64,000 bases of DNA. Source: SMWN01 sp965261165 (GTDB lineage Bacteria > Pseudomonadota > Gammaproteobacteria > Eutrophobiales > Eutrophobiaceae). This document shows, in pieces, positions 36,200-45,914 of the stretch. The notes below the pieces were generated by a model that worked only from the letters and a program-made list of their open reading frames with translations, was not told the origin of the DNA and ran no database searches. A program made the position numbers and the translations under genes. The stretch covers positions 1,426,001-1,490,000 of the forward strand of contig OZ253445.1 in the NCBI GenBank assembly GCA_965261165.1, written 5' to 3'. The first letter of the stretch is position 1. Every line of letters starts with the position of its first letter.

Positions 36200-37504
36200 A
36201 TGAAACAAGAAAAAATCATGACAAGTGAGCGGATACTAGGTCTTGATAAAGCACACATCTGGCACCCTTATAGTGCCATGGGTTCAGAATTACCCATTTA
36301 CCCAGTGGCGTCTGCGGAAGGCGTAAAACTAAAGCTAACAGATGGGCGAGAGTTAATAGACGGCATGTCTTCATGGTGGTGTGCGATCCATGGTTATAAC
36401 CATCCGGAAATAAATCGCGCACTTGAGGGACAGCTACAGAAGATGTCTCATATTATGTTTGGCGGCTTAACGCATGAGCCTGCTGTTGAACTGGCAGCAC
36501 AATTAGTTGCGTTAACGCCTGATACATTACAATCTGTATTCTTTTCGGATTCTGGATCTGTGTCTGTTGAAGTGGCAATGAAAATGGCCATTCAATATTG
36601 GCATGCAAAAGGACAGAGCGACAAACAGCGCTTTCTAACCATTCGAAATGGCTATCATGGCGATACCTTTGCTGCCATGTCAGTAAGTGATCCTGTGGTA
36701 GGCATACATACCCTGTTTCAAGACATCTTATCAAAACAACTCTTTGCCGATTCTCCAAATTGCAAATTTGGCCAACCCTGCTCCGACAAAGATATCGCTA
36801 AATTTGAACAGATACTTATTGGCAAAAAAAATCATATCGCTGCCGTTATTATGGAGCCGATAGTTCAGGGTGCAGGCGGCATGAGATTTTATTCTGCGGA
36901 ATTTTTACAACGTGTCCGTGATCTGTGTGATAGGAATCATGTGTTATTGATACTTGATGAAATCGCTACTGGCTTTGGTCGAACAGGCAAACTATTCGCC
37001 TGTGAATATGCTGATATCACCCCTGATATCATGTGTATTGGCAAAGCCCTGACTGGGGGCTATATGAGCCTAGCGGCGACACTCACAAGCAAAGATGTCA
37101 GCAACATCATCAGTCAGGGCGCTCCGGGCATGTTTATGCACGGCCCAACATTCATGGCTAACCCTTTTGCCTGCACTGCCGCCCTAGCCAGTTTGAAATT
37201 ATTATTAGCCTCTCCGTGGCAATCACAGATAGCAAAAATAGAAAAACAACTGGCGGCAGGGCTCGAACCTTGCCGAACAATGAATGCTGTTCAGGATGTA
37301 CGCGTATTAGGTGCCATTGGAGTGGTGGAGCTCAAGAACACAGTTGATATGGCAGAGATTCAGCCGTTGTTTGTCGATGCCGGTGTTTGGATCAGGCCAT
37401 TTGGCAAGCTGGTGTATCTCATGCCTCCATTTATCATTAAGAATGAGGATCTGGAAAAATTGACCTCAGCAATTATCGATGTCGTAGCTAAACTATCTTC
37501 TTGA
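36200..37504 (+). CDS. bioA: Adenosylmethionine-8-amino-7-oxononanoate aminotransferase
   Basis: A 434-residue PLP enzyme that transfers the amino group of S-adenosylmethionine to KAPA, giving DAPA in biotin synthesis. Signatures are HIWHPYSAM near the N-terminus, DGMSSWWCAIHGYNHPEIN, FFSDSGSVSVEVAMKMA, LILDEIATGFGRTGKLFACE, and the PLP-lysine in CIGKALTGGYM (about residue 280). The first ATG (36200) and a second (36218) are both possible. No other bio genes are nearby. Confidence 0.95.
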   Translation: MKQEKIMTSERILGLDKAHIWHPYSAMGSELPIYPVASAEGVKLKLTDGRELIDGMSSWWCAIHGYNHPEINRALEGQLQKMSHIMFGGLTHEPAVELAAQLVALTPDTLQSVFFSDSGSVSVEVAMKMAIQYWHAKGQSDKQRFLTIRNGYHGDTFAAMSVSDPVVGIHTLFQDILSKQLFADSPNCKFGQPCSDKDIAKFEQILIGKKNHIAAVIMEPIVQGAGGMRFYSAEFLQRVRDLCDRNHVLLILDEIATGFGRTGKLFACEYADITPDIMCIGKALTGGYMSLAATLTSKDVSNIISQGAPGMFMHGPTFMANPFACTAALASLKLLLASPWQSQIAKIEKQLAAGLEPCRTMNAVQDVRVLGAIGVVELKNTVDMAEIQPLFVDAGVWIRPFGKLVYLMPPFIIKNEDLEKLTSAIIDVVAKLSS

Positions 37505-37846
37505 ATCTGACCGGAAGGTTGTTTGCTGGCCAGCGTATCTTTACCATTGATTCTGAGGGTCGTTGCTACCTTCTAGCAATACGTCCGAGAATATCACGCA
37601 TTGCTAGAATTATAATTTTCTGCTGATTCAATTCAACAATACCAAGATTGCTCTGCCCCCCTCCGTAACGAGGTTTTAGGCTAAAAATATTTGTGCGAAT
37701 CTATACAAAACGCCCGATAAAGTCATATGAGGTGGTGTTGCACTGCGCTTTTGGTTTACAATCGTGCGTTTTTTGGCGCAGTAATAACTGCGCTCATTAA
37801 TGAGTGACGCTTGCTCCATTTAAAATGTAACTGAACAGAGAATGAT
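37505..37846. other. Gap between bioA and EF-G gene
   Basis: The 342 bases hold no supported gene. The EF-G promoter should lie here; TACAAT and TATAAT-like hexamers occur, but no well-spaced -35 element is convincing. Confidence 0.4.
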
Positions 37847-39934
37847 ATGACTGATTTATCCAAATGTAGGAACATTGGCATCTTTGCCCATGTAGACGCT
37901 GGCAAAACAACCACGACAGAAAGAATTTTGAAGCTGACCGGCAAGATTCACAAGACTGGTGAAGTACATGATGGTGAGGCCACCACTGATTTCATGGAAC
38001 AGGAACAGGAACGTGGGATTACCATTCAGTCTGCTGCTACTAGCTGTGAATGGAATGATCACCGTTTGAATATTATTGATACCCCGGGACACGTTGATTT
38101 CACAATCGAAGTTTATCGCTCATTGAAAGTGCTTGATGGTGGTATTGGTGTGTTTTGTGGCTCTGGTGGCGTTGAACCTCAATCTGAAACCAACTGGCGT
38201 TATGCCAATGAATCTGAAGTATCCCGCATCATTTTTGTCAATAAACTTGATCGTGTCGGCGCCGATTTTTATCGCGTAGTAAAACAAGTCAAGAATGTGC
38301 TCGGCGCACATCCATTGGTCATGGTATTACCTATCGGTATCGAAGATGAATTTGCCGGTGTTGTCGAGCTGCTGACGCGTAAGGCATGGATATGGGAAGG
38401 CTCAGGCGACGCGACTAATTACAAAATTGGAGAACCGCCGGCAGATATGGCAGATGCTATTGAGGAATGGCGCGAAAAATTAATCGAAACAGCCGTCGAA
38501 CAAGATGACGACATCATGGAGAGGTATCTCGAAGGAGAGGAGCCATCTATTGATGAGATTAAATCATGTATCCGTAAAGGAACAATCGCCTTAGATTTCT
38601 TCCCTACTTATTGTGGCTCTGCCTTCAAAGATAAAGGAGTGCAGTTGGTGCTTGATGCTGCCGTTGATTATCTGCCTGATCCGACTGAAGTTAAGTCACA
38701 ACCAGAAGTTGATCCTGAAGGCAATGAAACTGGTGAGTTTGCTACGGTTGATGCTGATAAACCACTACGTGCATTGGCATTCAAAATTATGGATGATCGT
38801 TTTGGCGCACTCACATTTATCCGTATTTACTCGGGTAAATTGGGCAAGGGCACAAACGTACTCAATAGCTTCACTGGCAAGACTGAACGTATTGGTCGTC
38901 TGGTTGAGATGCATGCTGATGAACGTATTGAACTTGATAGCGCCCAGGCAGGCGACATCGTCGCTATCGTTGGCATGAAGAATGTGCAAACAGGGCACAC
39001 CTTATGTGACCCTGATAAGCCTGCAACACTTGAACCTATGATCTTCCCTGAGCCAGTTATTTCTATCGCTTGCTCTCCAGATGACAAGGTTGCATCAGAA
39101 AAACTGGGCATTGCCCTAGGCAAAATGATTAAAGAAGATCCATCCTTCCGGGTCGAAACAGATGAGGACAGTGGCGAAACCATTCTAAAAGGAATGGGTG
39201 AATTACATCTTGACATTAAGGTTGATATTCTCAAACGCACTCATGGCATCGCTGTCACCACTGGCAAACCTCAGGTGGCCTATCGTGAAACCGTCACCAA
39301 GCTAGTAGAAGATAGTTATACCCACAAAAAGCAATCTGGTGGCTCAGGTCAATACGGCAAGATCGATTACATCATCGCACCGGGTGAACCAGGTAGCGGT
39401 TTCGAATTTGAATCAAAGGTCACAGGCGGTAATGTGCCACGCGAATTTTGGCCAGCGATTGAGGGCGGCTTCAAAAAAAACATGGAAAGAGGCATTTTGG
39501 CTGGTTATCCATGCCTTGATTTCAAAGTCACCCTGACGGACGGCGCCTTCCATGCAGTTGACTCCTCAGCCGTTGCCTTTGAACTGGCTGCCAACGCTGC
39601 ATACAGACAAAGCATGCCAAAAGCCGGACCACAGTTGATGGAACCAATCATGAAAGTAGACGTTTTCACCCCTGATGCTCATGTGGGTGATGTTATTGGC
39701 GATCTAAATCGTCGGCGCGGCATGATTAAGTCTCAGGATTCAGGTGCAACAGGTGTACGCATCAAGGCAGAATGCCCACTCAGTGAGATGTTTGGTTATA
39801 TTGGTACCCTACGTACTTTGACATCAGGTCGTGGGCAGTTCTCAATGGAGTTTTTACATTACATGCCTTGCCCGAAGAATATTGCGGAAGAAATTATCGC
39901 TGAAGCGAAGGAACGTGAAGAAGCCAAAAAATAA
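37847..39934 (+). CDS. fusA: Elongation factor G
   Basis: A 695-residue translational GTPase that drives ribosomal translocation. G-motifs in order: G1 AHVDAGKTTTTERIL (about 14-28), G2 RGITIQSAAT, G3 DTPGHVDFT, G4 NKLDRVGADF. Domain II and the C-terminal domains IV-V follow (GGSGQYGKIDYII, EPIMKVDVFTPDAHVGDVIGDLNRRRG, YIGTLRTLTSGRGQFSMEF). It stands alone rather than in the rpsL-rpsG-fusA-tuf operon, so it may be a second EF-G copy. The symbol reflects family, not proof that it is the only EF-G. Confidence 0.92.
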   Translation: MTDLSKCRNIGIFAHVDAGKTTTTERILKLTGKIHKTGEVHDGEATTDFMEQEQERGITIQSAATSCEWNDHRLNIIDTPGHVDFTIEVYRSLKVLDGGIGVFCGSGGVEPQSETNWRYANESEVSRIIFVNKLDRVGADFYRVVKQVKNVLGAHPLVMVLPIGIEDEFAGVVELLTRKAWIWEGSGDATNYKIGEPPADMADAIEEWREKLIETAVEQDDDIMERYLEGEEPSIDEIKSCIRKGTIALDFFPTYCGSAFKDKGVQLVLDAAVDYLPDPTEVKSQPEVDPEGNETGEFATVDADKPLRALAFKIMDDRFGALTFIRIYSGKLGKGTNVLNSFTGKTERIGRLVEMHADERIELDSAQAGDIVAIVGMKNVQTGHTLCDPDKPATLEPMIFPEPVISIACSPDDKVASEKLGIALGKMIKEDPSFRVETDEDSGETILKGMGELHLDIKVDILKRTHGIAVTTGKPQVAYRETVTKLVEDSYTHKKQSGGSGQYGKIDYIIAPGEPGSGFEFESKVTGGNVPREFWPAIEGGFKKNMERGILAGYPCLDFKVTLTDGAFHAVDSSAVAFELAANAAYRQSMPKAGPQLMEPIMKVDVFTPDAHVGDVIGDLNRRRGMIKSQDSGATGVRIKAECPLSEMFGYIGTLRTLTSGRGQFSMEFLHYMPCPKNIAEEIIAEAKEREEAKK

Positions 39935-40232
39935 CTAGGGATACTCTGATTGAAACGTGCAATCCGAGATAATACGAATTTTCCATAGCAAAATAACAGA
40001 AAAATGTTAACAACATCTTTATAATCAGACCTTCTAACATCGTTCGCATTCCTAGTCTGCATCGAACACCTCAAAATCAAGATGACAGTATGTATCAATT
40101 ATTTGCATGCCCTGCATACATAGAGCATCTATCGGCGATTTACCATGGACTTTTACATCACGAAAAAAGAAAATACTCAGAGGTGAATAAACCGATAAAT
40201 TTGCAAGACAACGAAGAAGCCCAACAACATTA
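39935..40232. other. Gap between EF-G gene and greB
   Basis: About 300 AT-rich bases without a supported gene or clear terminator. The minus-strand frame at 39859-40098 is not similar to anything I know. Confidence 0.4.
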
Positions 40233-40748
40233 ATGATGAGTCGTTATCGTCCTCCACAGGAGAAGTCTTCGCCATACATCACTAAAGATGGCTACAAAAT
40301 GTTGCAGGATGAACTTAATGTATTGTGGAATAGACGTACTGATGTCACCAAGGCGCTGACCGCCGCCGCTGCTGAAGGCGATCGTTCAGAAAATGCAGAA
40401 TATATTTACCGTAAAAAAGAACTGCGTGAGATTGACCGACGTGTAAGGTACCTGCAAAAGCGTTTGCCCGATTTAAAAATCGTCCCTGCACAACAACAGG
40501 ATAACAAACAAATTTTCTTTGGTGCCTGGGTAACTGTTGCAACACATAAAGGTGATGCCACCACCTATCGTATTGTTGGCCACGATGAATTTGATCCGGA
40601 TAAGGCCTATATCAGTCTTGATTCCCCTCTGGCAAAAGGATTATTAAAGAAAACAATTGACGATGAAGTTATTATTCATGCCGATGGAGTCAAACTGAGT
40701 TATATCGTCATTGACGTTAATTACACTCACCCGAATATAAAAAAATAA
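40233..40748 (+). CDS. greB: Transcription elongation factor GreB
   Basis: A 171-residue cleavage factor that inserts a coiled coil into the RNA polymerase secondary channel and triggers cleavage of backtracked RNA. The N-terminal coiled coil runs about 20-80 (GYKMLQDELNVLWNRR), with the tip acidic pair in EGDRSENAEYIYRKKELREID. The FKBP-like domain follows (TYRIVGHDEFDPDKAYISLDSPLAKGL). Extra N-terminal residues (SRYRPPQEKSSPYIT) and the basic helix favour GreB over GreA. sfsA begins nine bases later, so the two are likely cotranscribed. Confidence 0.93.
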   Translation: MMSRYRPPQEKSSPYITKDGYKMLQDELNVLWNRRTDVTKALTAAAAEGDRSENAEYIYRKKELREIDRRVRYLQKRLPDLKIVPAQQQDNKQIFFGAWVTVATHKGDATTYRIVGHDEFDPDKAYISLDSPLAKGLLKKTIDDEVIIHADGVKLSYIVIDVNYTHPNIKK

Positions 40749-40757
40749 TAACAAACA

Positions 40758-41477
40758 ATGAAATTATCAGATCCCTATATTGAGGGAATTTTAATCAAAC
40801 GCTATAAACGTTTTCTCGCTGATATCGAACTTGAAGATGGAACAATCATCACTGCACATACTCCTAATACTGGAGCCATGACTGGATGCTCTGCTCCGGG
40901 TTCACGGGTTTGGTTGCGAGATACCGGCAATCCGGAGCGTAAATATATATATTCATGGGAGATTGTGGAATCGAAACCTGGTGTATTGGTTGGCATTCAT
41001 ACGGGGCTAAGCAATAGATTAGTAAAAGAGGCCATTGAAAATGGGGTTATTAAAGAATTAGAAAACTATCAACAAATTCTTACTGAAGTCCCTTACGGTG
41101 AGGAGAAAAGCCGCATAGACCTTTTACTCAAGAAAGATGATTCTACTAATGCCGAGCAATGTTACGTGGAAGTTAAAAATGTCACGCTTGTTGAAAATAA
41201 CGTCGCATATTTCCCGGATGCCATCAGTGCCAGAGGAGCCAAACATCTACGTGAATTAATGAAAATGGTAGAACAGGGGCACAGAGCTGTTATTTTTTAT
41301 TGTGTGCAAAGGAAAGATGCGATGAGATTCAGACCGGCAGAGACAATTGATCTTCTCTACTCAGAGATACTCAAGCAAGCGGTTCAAACAGGAGTTGAGG
41401 CCATGGCCTACATTGCAGAAGTTTCGACTAAAGAAATTAAACTTGTTCAATCAATTCCAGTTGCCATCAAAAATTGA
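40758..41477 (+). CDS. sfsA: SfsA family protein
   Basis: A 239-residue protein of the SfsA family, named for sugar fermentation stimulation in E. coli. It has an N-terminal OB-like part (GILIKRYKRFLADIEL, HTPNTGAMTGC) and a C-terminal PD-(D/E)XK-like nuclease fold (SRIDLLL...CYVEVKNVTL). The acidic residues and the Lys of EVKNV resemble a nuclease active site. Length is typical. Its cellular role is unsettled. It follows greB by nine bases. Confidence 0.94.
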   Translation: MKLSDPYIEGILIKRYKRFLADIELEDGTIITAHTPNTGAMTGCSAPGSRVWLRDTGNPERKYIYSWEIVESKPGVLVGIHTGLSNRLVKEAIENGVIKELENYQQILTEVPYGEEKSRIDLLLKKDDSTNAEQCYVEVKNVTLVENNVAYFPDAISARGAKHLRELMKMVEQGHRAVIFYCVQRKDAMRFRPAETIDLLYSEILKQAVQTGVEAMAYIAEVSTKEIKLVQSIPVAIKN

Positions 41478-41548
41478 ACCAGGTCGCTCTTTCATATTTA
41501 CAAGCATCAATGTTAATGTTCAACCATGACAGATAATCCTTAAATATT

Positions 41549-42970
41549 ATGGCACTTAATATAGAATCACTTTTGTCCGAAGCACAGGGAAAAAACTATG
41601 ACCTGCATAATGAGCACATTAATCCTGCGTTCACAAAAGTCTTGCGCACTATTGGATTTGATCGTAATTACGTCCGTGCAGAAGGTCAATATTTATGGGA
41701 CGACAAAGATAATAAATATATAGATATGCTCGCCGGTTATGGCGTGTTTAATGTTGGCCGTAATAACGCAACTATCAAGAAGGCGCTAGTTGATTTTCTG
41801 AACTGCAACTATCCCAGTCTGGTGCAACTTGATGCACCATTATTATCTGGTCTTCTGGCAAAAGAATTAAAGCAGCGCATCCCCTACCAACTGGATTATG
41901 TGTACTTTACAAATTCTGGTACTGAAGGCGTGGAAACAGCGATCAAATTTGCTCGTTGTGCGACTGGTCGCACTGGCATCATCCATGCGAAAAAGTCATT
42001 TCATGGACTCACCACAGGTGCTTTAGCAATCAATGGTGATGCAGCTTTCAAGGAAGGATTCACGTCTCTCATGCCGGATATTTTTACTATACCTTTCAAT
42101 GACCTTGCGGCATTAGAAGAAGTTCTTGCCTCTAATGGGATTGCCGCATTTATTGTTGAGCCAATTCAGGGTAAAGGTGTCAATATTCCTGATAGTGGCT
42201 ATTTAACTGAGGCCGCTCGATTGTGTCGAAAACACAAAGCCCTGTTTATTGCCGATGAAGTACAGACTGGTCTCGGACGTACAGGAAAATTTCTGGCTCT
42301 AGAGCATGATGAAGATGTTGAGCCAGATATCGTTATCTTATCAAAGGCGCTTTCTGGTGGCTACGTCCCTGTCGGTGCAGTCATTACCAAAAAACGTATT
42401 TTCACTAAAGTCTTTTCATCCATGAAACGTTCTGTTGTGCATTCTTCTACCTTTGGTCAGGGCAGTCTTGCCATGGTTGCTGGCTTAGCAACACTTGATT
42501 ACATTGATGACAAAAATCTGATTGAGAATGCTAGAAAAATGGGCGATCTAACTGGAACACTTTTACAAGGCCTTAGCGAGCAACATGAATTTATGCATGA
42601 TGTCAGATGGCGTGGCTTGATGATTGCTATCGAATTTTCAGAGCCAGAATCGTTATCATTACGTGCTGCCTGGGATCTGGTGCATAAATTAAATGCAGAC
42701 TTATTCCCTCAGGCCATAACCATTCCTTTATTGCAGGAGCACAAAATCCTGACACAAGTTGCCGGACACCATACTGATGTTATTAAATTGATTCCACCTT
42801 TGATAATTGATGAAGGAGATGTAAATTATTTCGTTAATTCATTCAATATAGTTATGGACAATCTACACAAATTTCCAGGACCTGTGTGGGAAGCGTTGTC
42901 CAGAATTGGCAAAGCCACCCTTTCTAAAAAAAATAATAGTGAAAGCACTCAGTGTGCTTCTTGCCAGTAA
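41549..42970 (+). CDS. Class III PLP aminotransferase
   Basis: A 473-residue aminotransferase of class III (acetylornithine/ornithine/putrescine group). Visible are YFTNSGTEGVETAIKFAR (about 130-147), FHGLTTGALAINGD, AFIVEPIQGKGVNIPDSGYL, the PLP-binding IADEVQTGLGRTGKFLALE, and the Schiff-base lysine in ILSKALSGGYVPVGA (about 270). The C-terminal tail carries a CASC motif. The substrate cannot be fixed from sequence; neighbours (sfsA, DUF3750) give no clue. It begins 71 bases after sfsA. Confidence 0.86.
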   Translation: MALNIESLLSEAQGKNYDLHNEHINPAFTKVLRTIGFDRNYVRAEGQYLWDDKDNKYIDMLAGYGVFNVGRNNATIKKALVDFLNCNYPSLVQLDAPLLSGLLAKELKQRIPYQLDYVYFTNSGTEGVETAIKFARCATGRTGIIHAKKSFHGLTTGALAINGDAAFKEGFTSLMPDIFTIPFNDLAALEEVLASNGIAAFIVEPIQGKGVNIPDSGYLTEAARLCRKHKALFIADEVQTGLGRTGKFLALEHDEDVEPDIVILSKALSGGYVPVGAVITKKRIFTKVFSSMKRSVVHSSTFGQGSLAMVAGLATLDYIDDKNLIENARKMGDLTGTLLQGLSEQHEFMHDVRWRGLMIAIEFSEPESLSLRAAWDLVHKLNADLFPQAITIPLLQEHKILTQVAGHHTDVIKLIPPLIIDEGDVNYFVNSFNIVMDNLHKFPGPVWEALSRIGKATLSKKNNSESTQCASCQ

Positions 42971-43230
42971 AAGAATGTATAGAATCATATTTACATCTTA
43001 AAATTTTCAATAAACCGCAGGTAGACTAACCACGGGCAAACTTAAAGAGGGACACGTGATCTGGAATATCTATTTTTCTGGAGAAATCCATGGCGACTGG
43101 CACGACCGAATTGAAGTAGGTCTGCCGGCTAACTTAACTTAACCAAATACTGATTACGCCTCAACAGAAGTATGTAATTGATAGGTCCATTGCCATAGGC
43201 AACAGACCTGATAATACCCACTATGTTCCG

Positions 43231-44007
43231 ATGCCTAGAAATATGAAAAAAATCCGCTTTGTATTTTTATTTCTCATCACCAGTATATCTATCGTCATAT
43301 TGACCAACATATTATTCGGTCCCGATTGGAAAACCGCCGACCGAACCAGTGTCGGGATTGCGCCTGATCCAGCAATAGAATCAGAAGCTGTTATTCAAGT
43401 TTATGCTGCGCGGGCATTTAGCTGGCGCAATCTCTTTGCCGTACATACATGGATTGCAACAAAGGACAAAGATGCAAAACATTATAATGTTTATCAGGTT
43501 GTCGGCTGGAGAAAATGGCGAGGGCTAACTGTCGTGGTACAAGAACAAGATATCCCCGATAGATCTTGGTTTGGAAATTCGCCGATAATACTGAGAGAAA
43601 TTAAAGGCACTAAAGCTGCTGTAATTATTTCCTCCATTGAAGATGCGGTATCATCATATCCTTTCCCTGACACTTATCATATGTGGCCAGGCCCCAATAG
43701 CAACACCTTCACCGCACATATCGGTCGCTCCGTACCCGAACTACAGTTAGATTTGCCGCCAACAGCGATTGGCAAAGATTTTATGACTCGAAATAATTTT
43801 TTCGATACGTCGCCAAGCGGTAATGGTATTCAGTTTTCTCTTTTTGGGCTGTTTGGGGGGCTTATCTCTACAGTTGAAGGAATAGAAATAAATATTCTGA
43901 GCCTGAATTTTGGTTTGGGCATCACGCCTCAGACAATATGCCCCTTAAAATTACGTTTACCTTTATTTGGCATCATAAAATTAGGTACTGATACCACTAC
44001 GCACTAA
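43231..44007 (+). CDS. DUF3750 protein
   Basis: A 258-residue protein with an N-terminal membrane anchor or signal (FVFLFLITSISIVILTNILFG) followed by a DUF3750 domain. Family blocks seen are IQVYAARAFSWRNLFAVHTWIATK, YQVVGWRKWRG, and YPFPDTYHMWPGPNSNTFTAHIGRSVPELQLDLPPTAIGKD. The His and Asn in these blocks are conserved as I recall the family, and might be catalytic, but function is unknown. A second ATG (43243) may be the true start. It stands alone. Confidence 0.82.
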   Translation: MPRNMKKIRFVFLFLITSISIVILTNILFGPDWKTADRTSVGIAPDPAIESEAVIQVYAARAFSWRNLFAVHTWIATKDKDAKHYNVYQVVGWRKWRGLTVVVQEQDIPDRSWFGNSPIILREIKGTKAAVIISSIEDAVSSYPFPDTYHMWPGPNSNTFTAHIGRSVPELQLDLPPTAIGKDFMTRNNFFDTSPSGNGIQFSLFGLFGGLISTVEGIEINILSLNFGLGITPQTICPLKLRLPLFGIIKLGTDTTTH

Positions 44008-44136
44008 TCAAGATCCTTTTCTGGGTTCTGTGCCATAAAAACAACACCTATATAAAAAAACAGATCTCCCGATTAGGTGCACATTGCACTTTATGAGACA
44101 ATGCGCCACATTTTTTTACACAGATGGATTAGACTA

Positions 44137-45753
44137 TTGATCACAACAGCAAATCTCACCATGCAATTTGGAGCCAAACCTCTGTTTGAAAACGTTTCAG
44201 TTAAATTTGGCGAAGGTCGCCGCTATGGCCTGATTGGTGCCAATGGCTGCGGTAAATCTACCTTCATGAAAATTCTGGGTGATGAGCAGGAAGCTAGTTC
44301 TGGTAGTTTCTCAACAGATTCCAATGAACGCATAGGTAAATTGAAACAGGATCAATTTGCTTTTGAAAAGTTTACCGTTCTGGATACCGTCATTATGGGT
44401 CACGCTGAACTCTGGAAAATAAAGGTAGAACGCGAAAGAATTTATGCCTTGGAAAACATGACTGAAGAAGAAGGCATGAAGGTCGCCGAGCTGGAAGGCG
44501 AGTTTGGCGAGATGGATGGTTACAGCGCCGAATCACGTGCTGGAGAATTGTTATTAGGTGTAGGCATTCCTGTTGAACAGCATGAAGGCTTGATGAGTGA
44601 AGTTGCGCCCGGTTGGAAGTTGAGAGTTTTACTGGCACAAGCACTGTTTGCAGATCCAGATATTCTGTTACTGGACGAACCTACCAACAACCTAGATATC
44701 AATACCATCCGTTGGTTAGAAAACATTATCAATGAACGCAAAAACACCATGATCATCATTTCTCATGACCGCCATTTCCTGAATAGTGTTTGTACACATA
44801 TTGCTGATATGGATTATGGCGAAATCAGGGTCTACCCGGGTAATTATGATGATTATATGATTGCATCGACTCAGGTAAGGGAAAGAATGCTGTCGAGTAA
44901 CGCCAGAAAAAAAACACAGATTGCAGAATTACAAACCTTCGTTAGTCGTTTCTCTGCCAATGCGTCAAAAGCAAAGCAGGCGACATCACGCGCCAGACAA
45001 ATAGACAAAATACAACTGGAAGATATTAAGCCTTCCAGTCGTGTTAACCCTTACATCAGATTTAAACAGGACAAAAAACTATATCGCCTAGTTCTTGAAG
45101 TGGAAGGACTGACCAAAAGCTTTGATGAAGACTGTCTATTCAGCGCCCTTAAGCTGAATATTGAAGTTGGTGAACGTGTCGCAGTTATTGGCCCTAACGG
45201 AATTGGCAAAACAACATTATTAAATTGTCTGGTAAATGAAATTGAGGCTGACAGTGGTCAGATAAAATGGTCTGAGAACGCTGCCATTGGCTATTTTGCA
45301 CAAGAACACGCCAGCGAATTTGAAAAAGACATGACCCTGTTTGACTGGATGAGTCAATGGGGAAAACCTGCCGATGACGAACAAGTCATTCGCGGCACAT
45401 TAGGTCGATTACTATTCTCCAGTGATGAAGGCAAGAAATCTATTAAAGTCATCTCAGGCGGAGAAGAAGGTCGCATGCTGTTTGGAAAACTCATGTTACA
45501 AGCACCTAATATTCTGGTCATGGACGAACCAACCAATCATCTAGATATGGAGTCTATCGAATCCCTCAACCTTGCTCTGGAAAATTATGCAGGCACCCTT
45601 ATCTTCGTCAGTCATGATCGTGAATTTGTTGCGTCACTGGCAACGCGTATTATTGAGCTCACGCCAAAGGGAGTGATTGATTTCAAGGGCAGCTATGATG
45701 AGTATCTGCATAGCCAGGGCATCGAACTCAATAAACTGGAGGCTGTTCAGTAA
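44137..45753 (+). CDS. ybiT: ABC-F ATPase, YbiT type
   Basis: A 538-residue soluble ABC-F protein with two ATPase domains, a translation-associated factor acting at the ribosome. Domain 1 has GANGCGKSTFMKIL and LLLDEPTNNLDI; domain 2 has GPNGIGKTTLLNCL, ISGGEEGRMLFGKL and VMDEPTNHLDME. The linker (about 235-315, with FVSRFSANASKAKQATSRARQ) matches YbiT closely, as do TVIMGHAELW and VPGNY-type blocks. I start at TTG 44137 because YbiT proteins begin just before the NLTMQFG segment; an in-frame ATG 60 bases upstream adds residues with no homology. Domain 2 has SGGEEG where most have SGGEKG. Confidence 0.92.
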   Translation: MITTANLTMQFGAKPLFENVSVKFGEGRRYGLIGANGCGKSTFMKILGDEQEASSGSFSTDSNERIGKLKQDQFAFEKFTVLDTVIMGHAELWKIKVERERIYALENMTEEEGMKVAELEGEFGEMDGYSAESRAGELLLGVGIPVEQHEGLMSEVAPGWKLRVLLAQALFADPDILLLDEPTNNLDINTIRWLENIINERKNTMIIISHDRHFLNSVCTHIADMDYGEIRVYPGNYDDYMIASTQVRERMLSSNARKKTQIAELQTFVSRFSANASKAKQATSRARQIDKIQLEDIKPSSRVNPYIRFKQDKKLYRLVLEVEGLTKSFDEDCLFSALKLNIEVGERVAVIGPNGIGKTTLLNCLVNEIEADSGQIKWSENAAIGYFAQEHASEFEKDMTLFDWMSQWGKPADDEQVIRGTLGRLLFSSDEGKKSIKVISGGEEGRMLFGKLMLQAPNILVMDEPTNHLDMESIESLNLALENYAGTLIFVSHDREFVASLATRIIELTPKGVIDFKGSYDEYLHSQGIELNKLEAVQ

Positions 45754-45914
45754 TACTTGAATTAAGTGGAACCATTAAATTTCTACTTCCCAGTCCGACT
45801 GCCAATTAAGCGATGATATAATTTATCGATTGCTATAATATAAACAATCTATTTTATTAATAATTCAGCTTTTCCTACTATCATAGTTCGCCAGTTACAG
45901 CCAATGAGGAAGCT

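Noticed and set aside
45800..45914. Possible OxyR operator upstream of katA (CTAT half-sites)
   Set aside because: The CTAT elements are not at the spacing of the known ATAG-N7-CTAT-N7-ATAG-N7-CTAT pattern, so I do not call a site.
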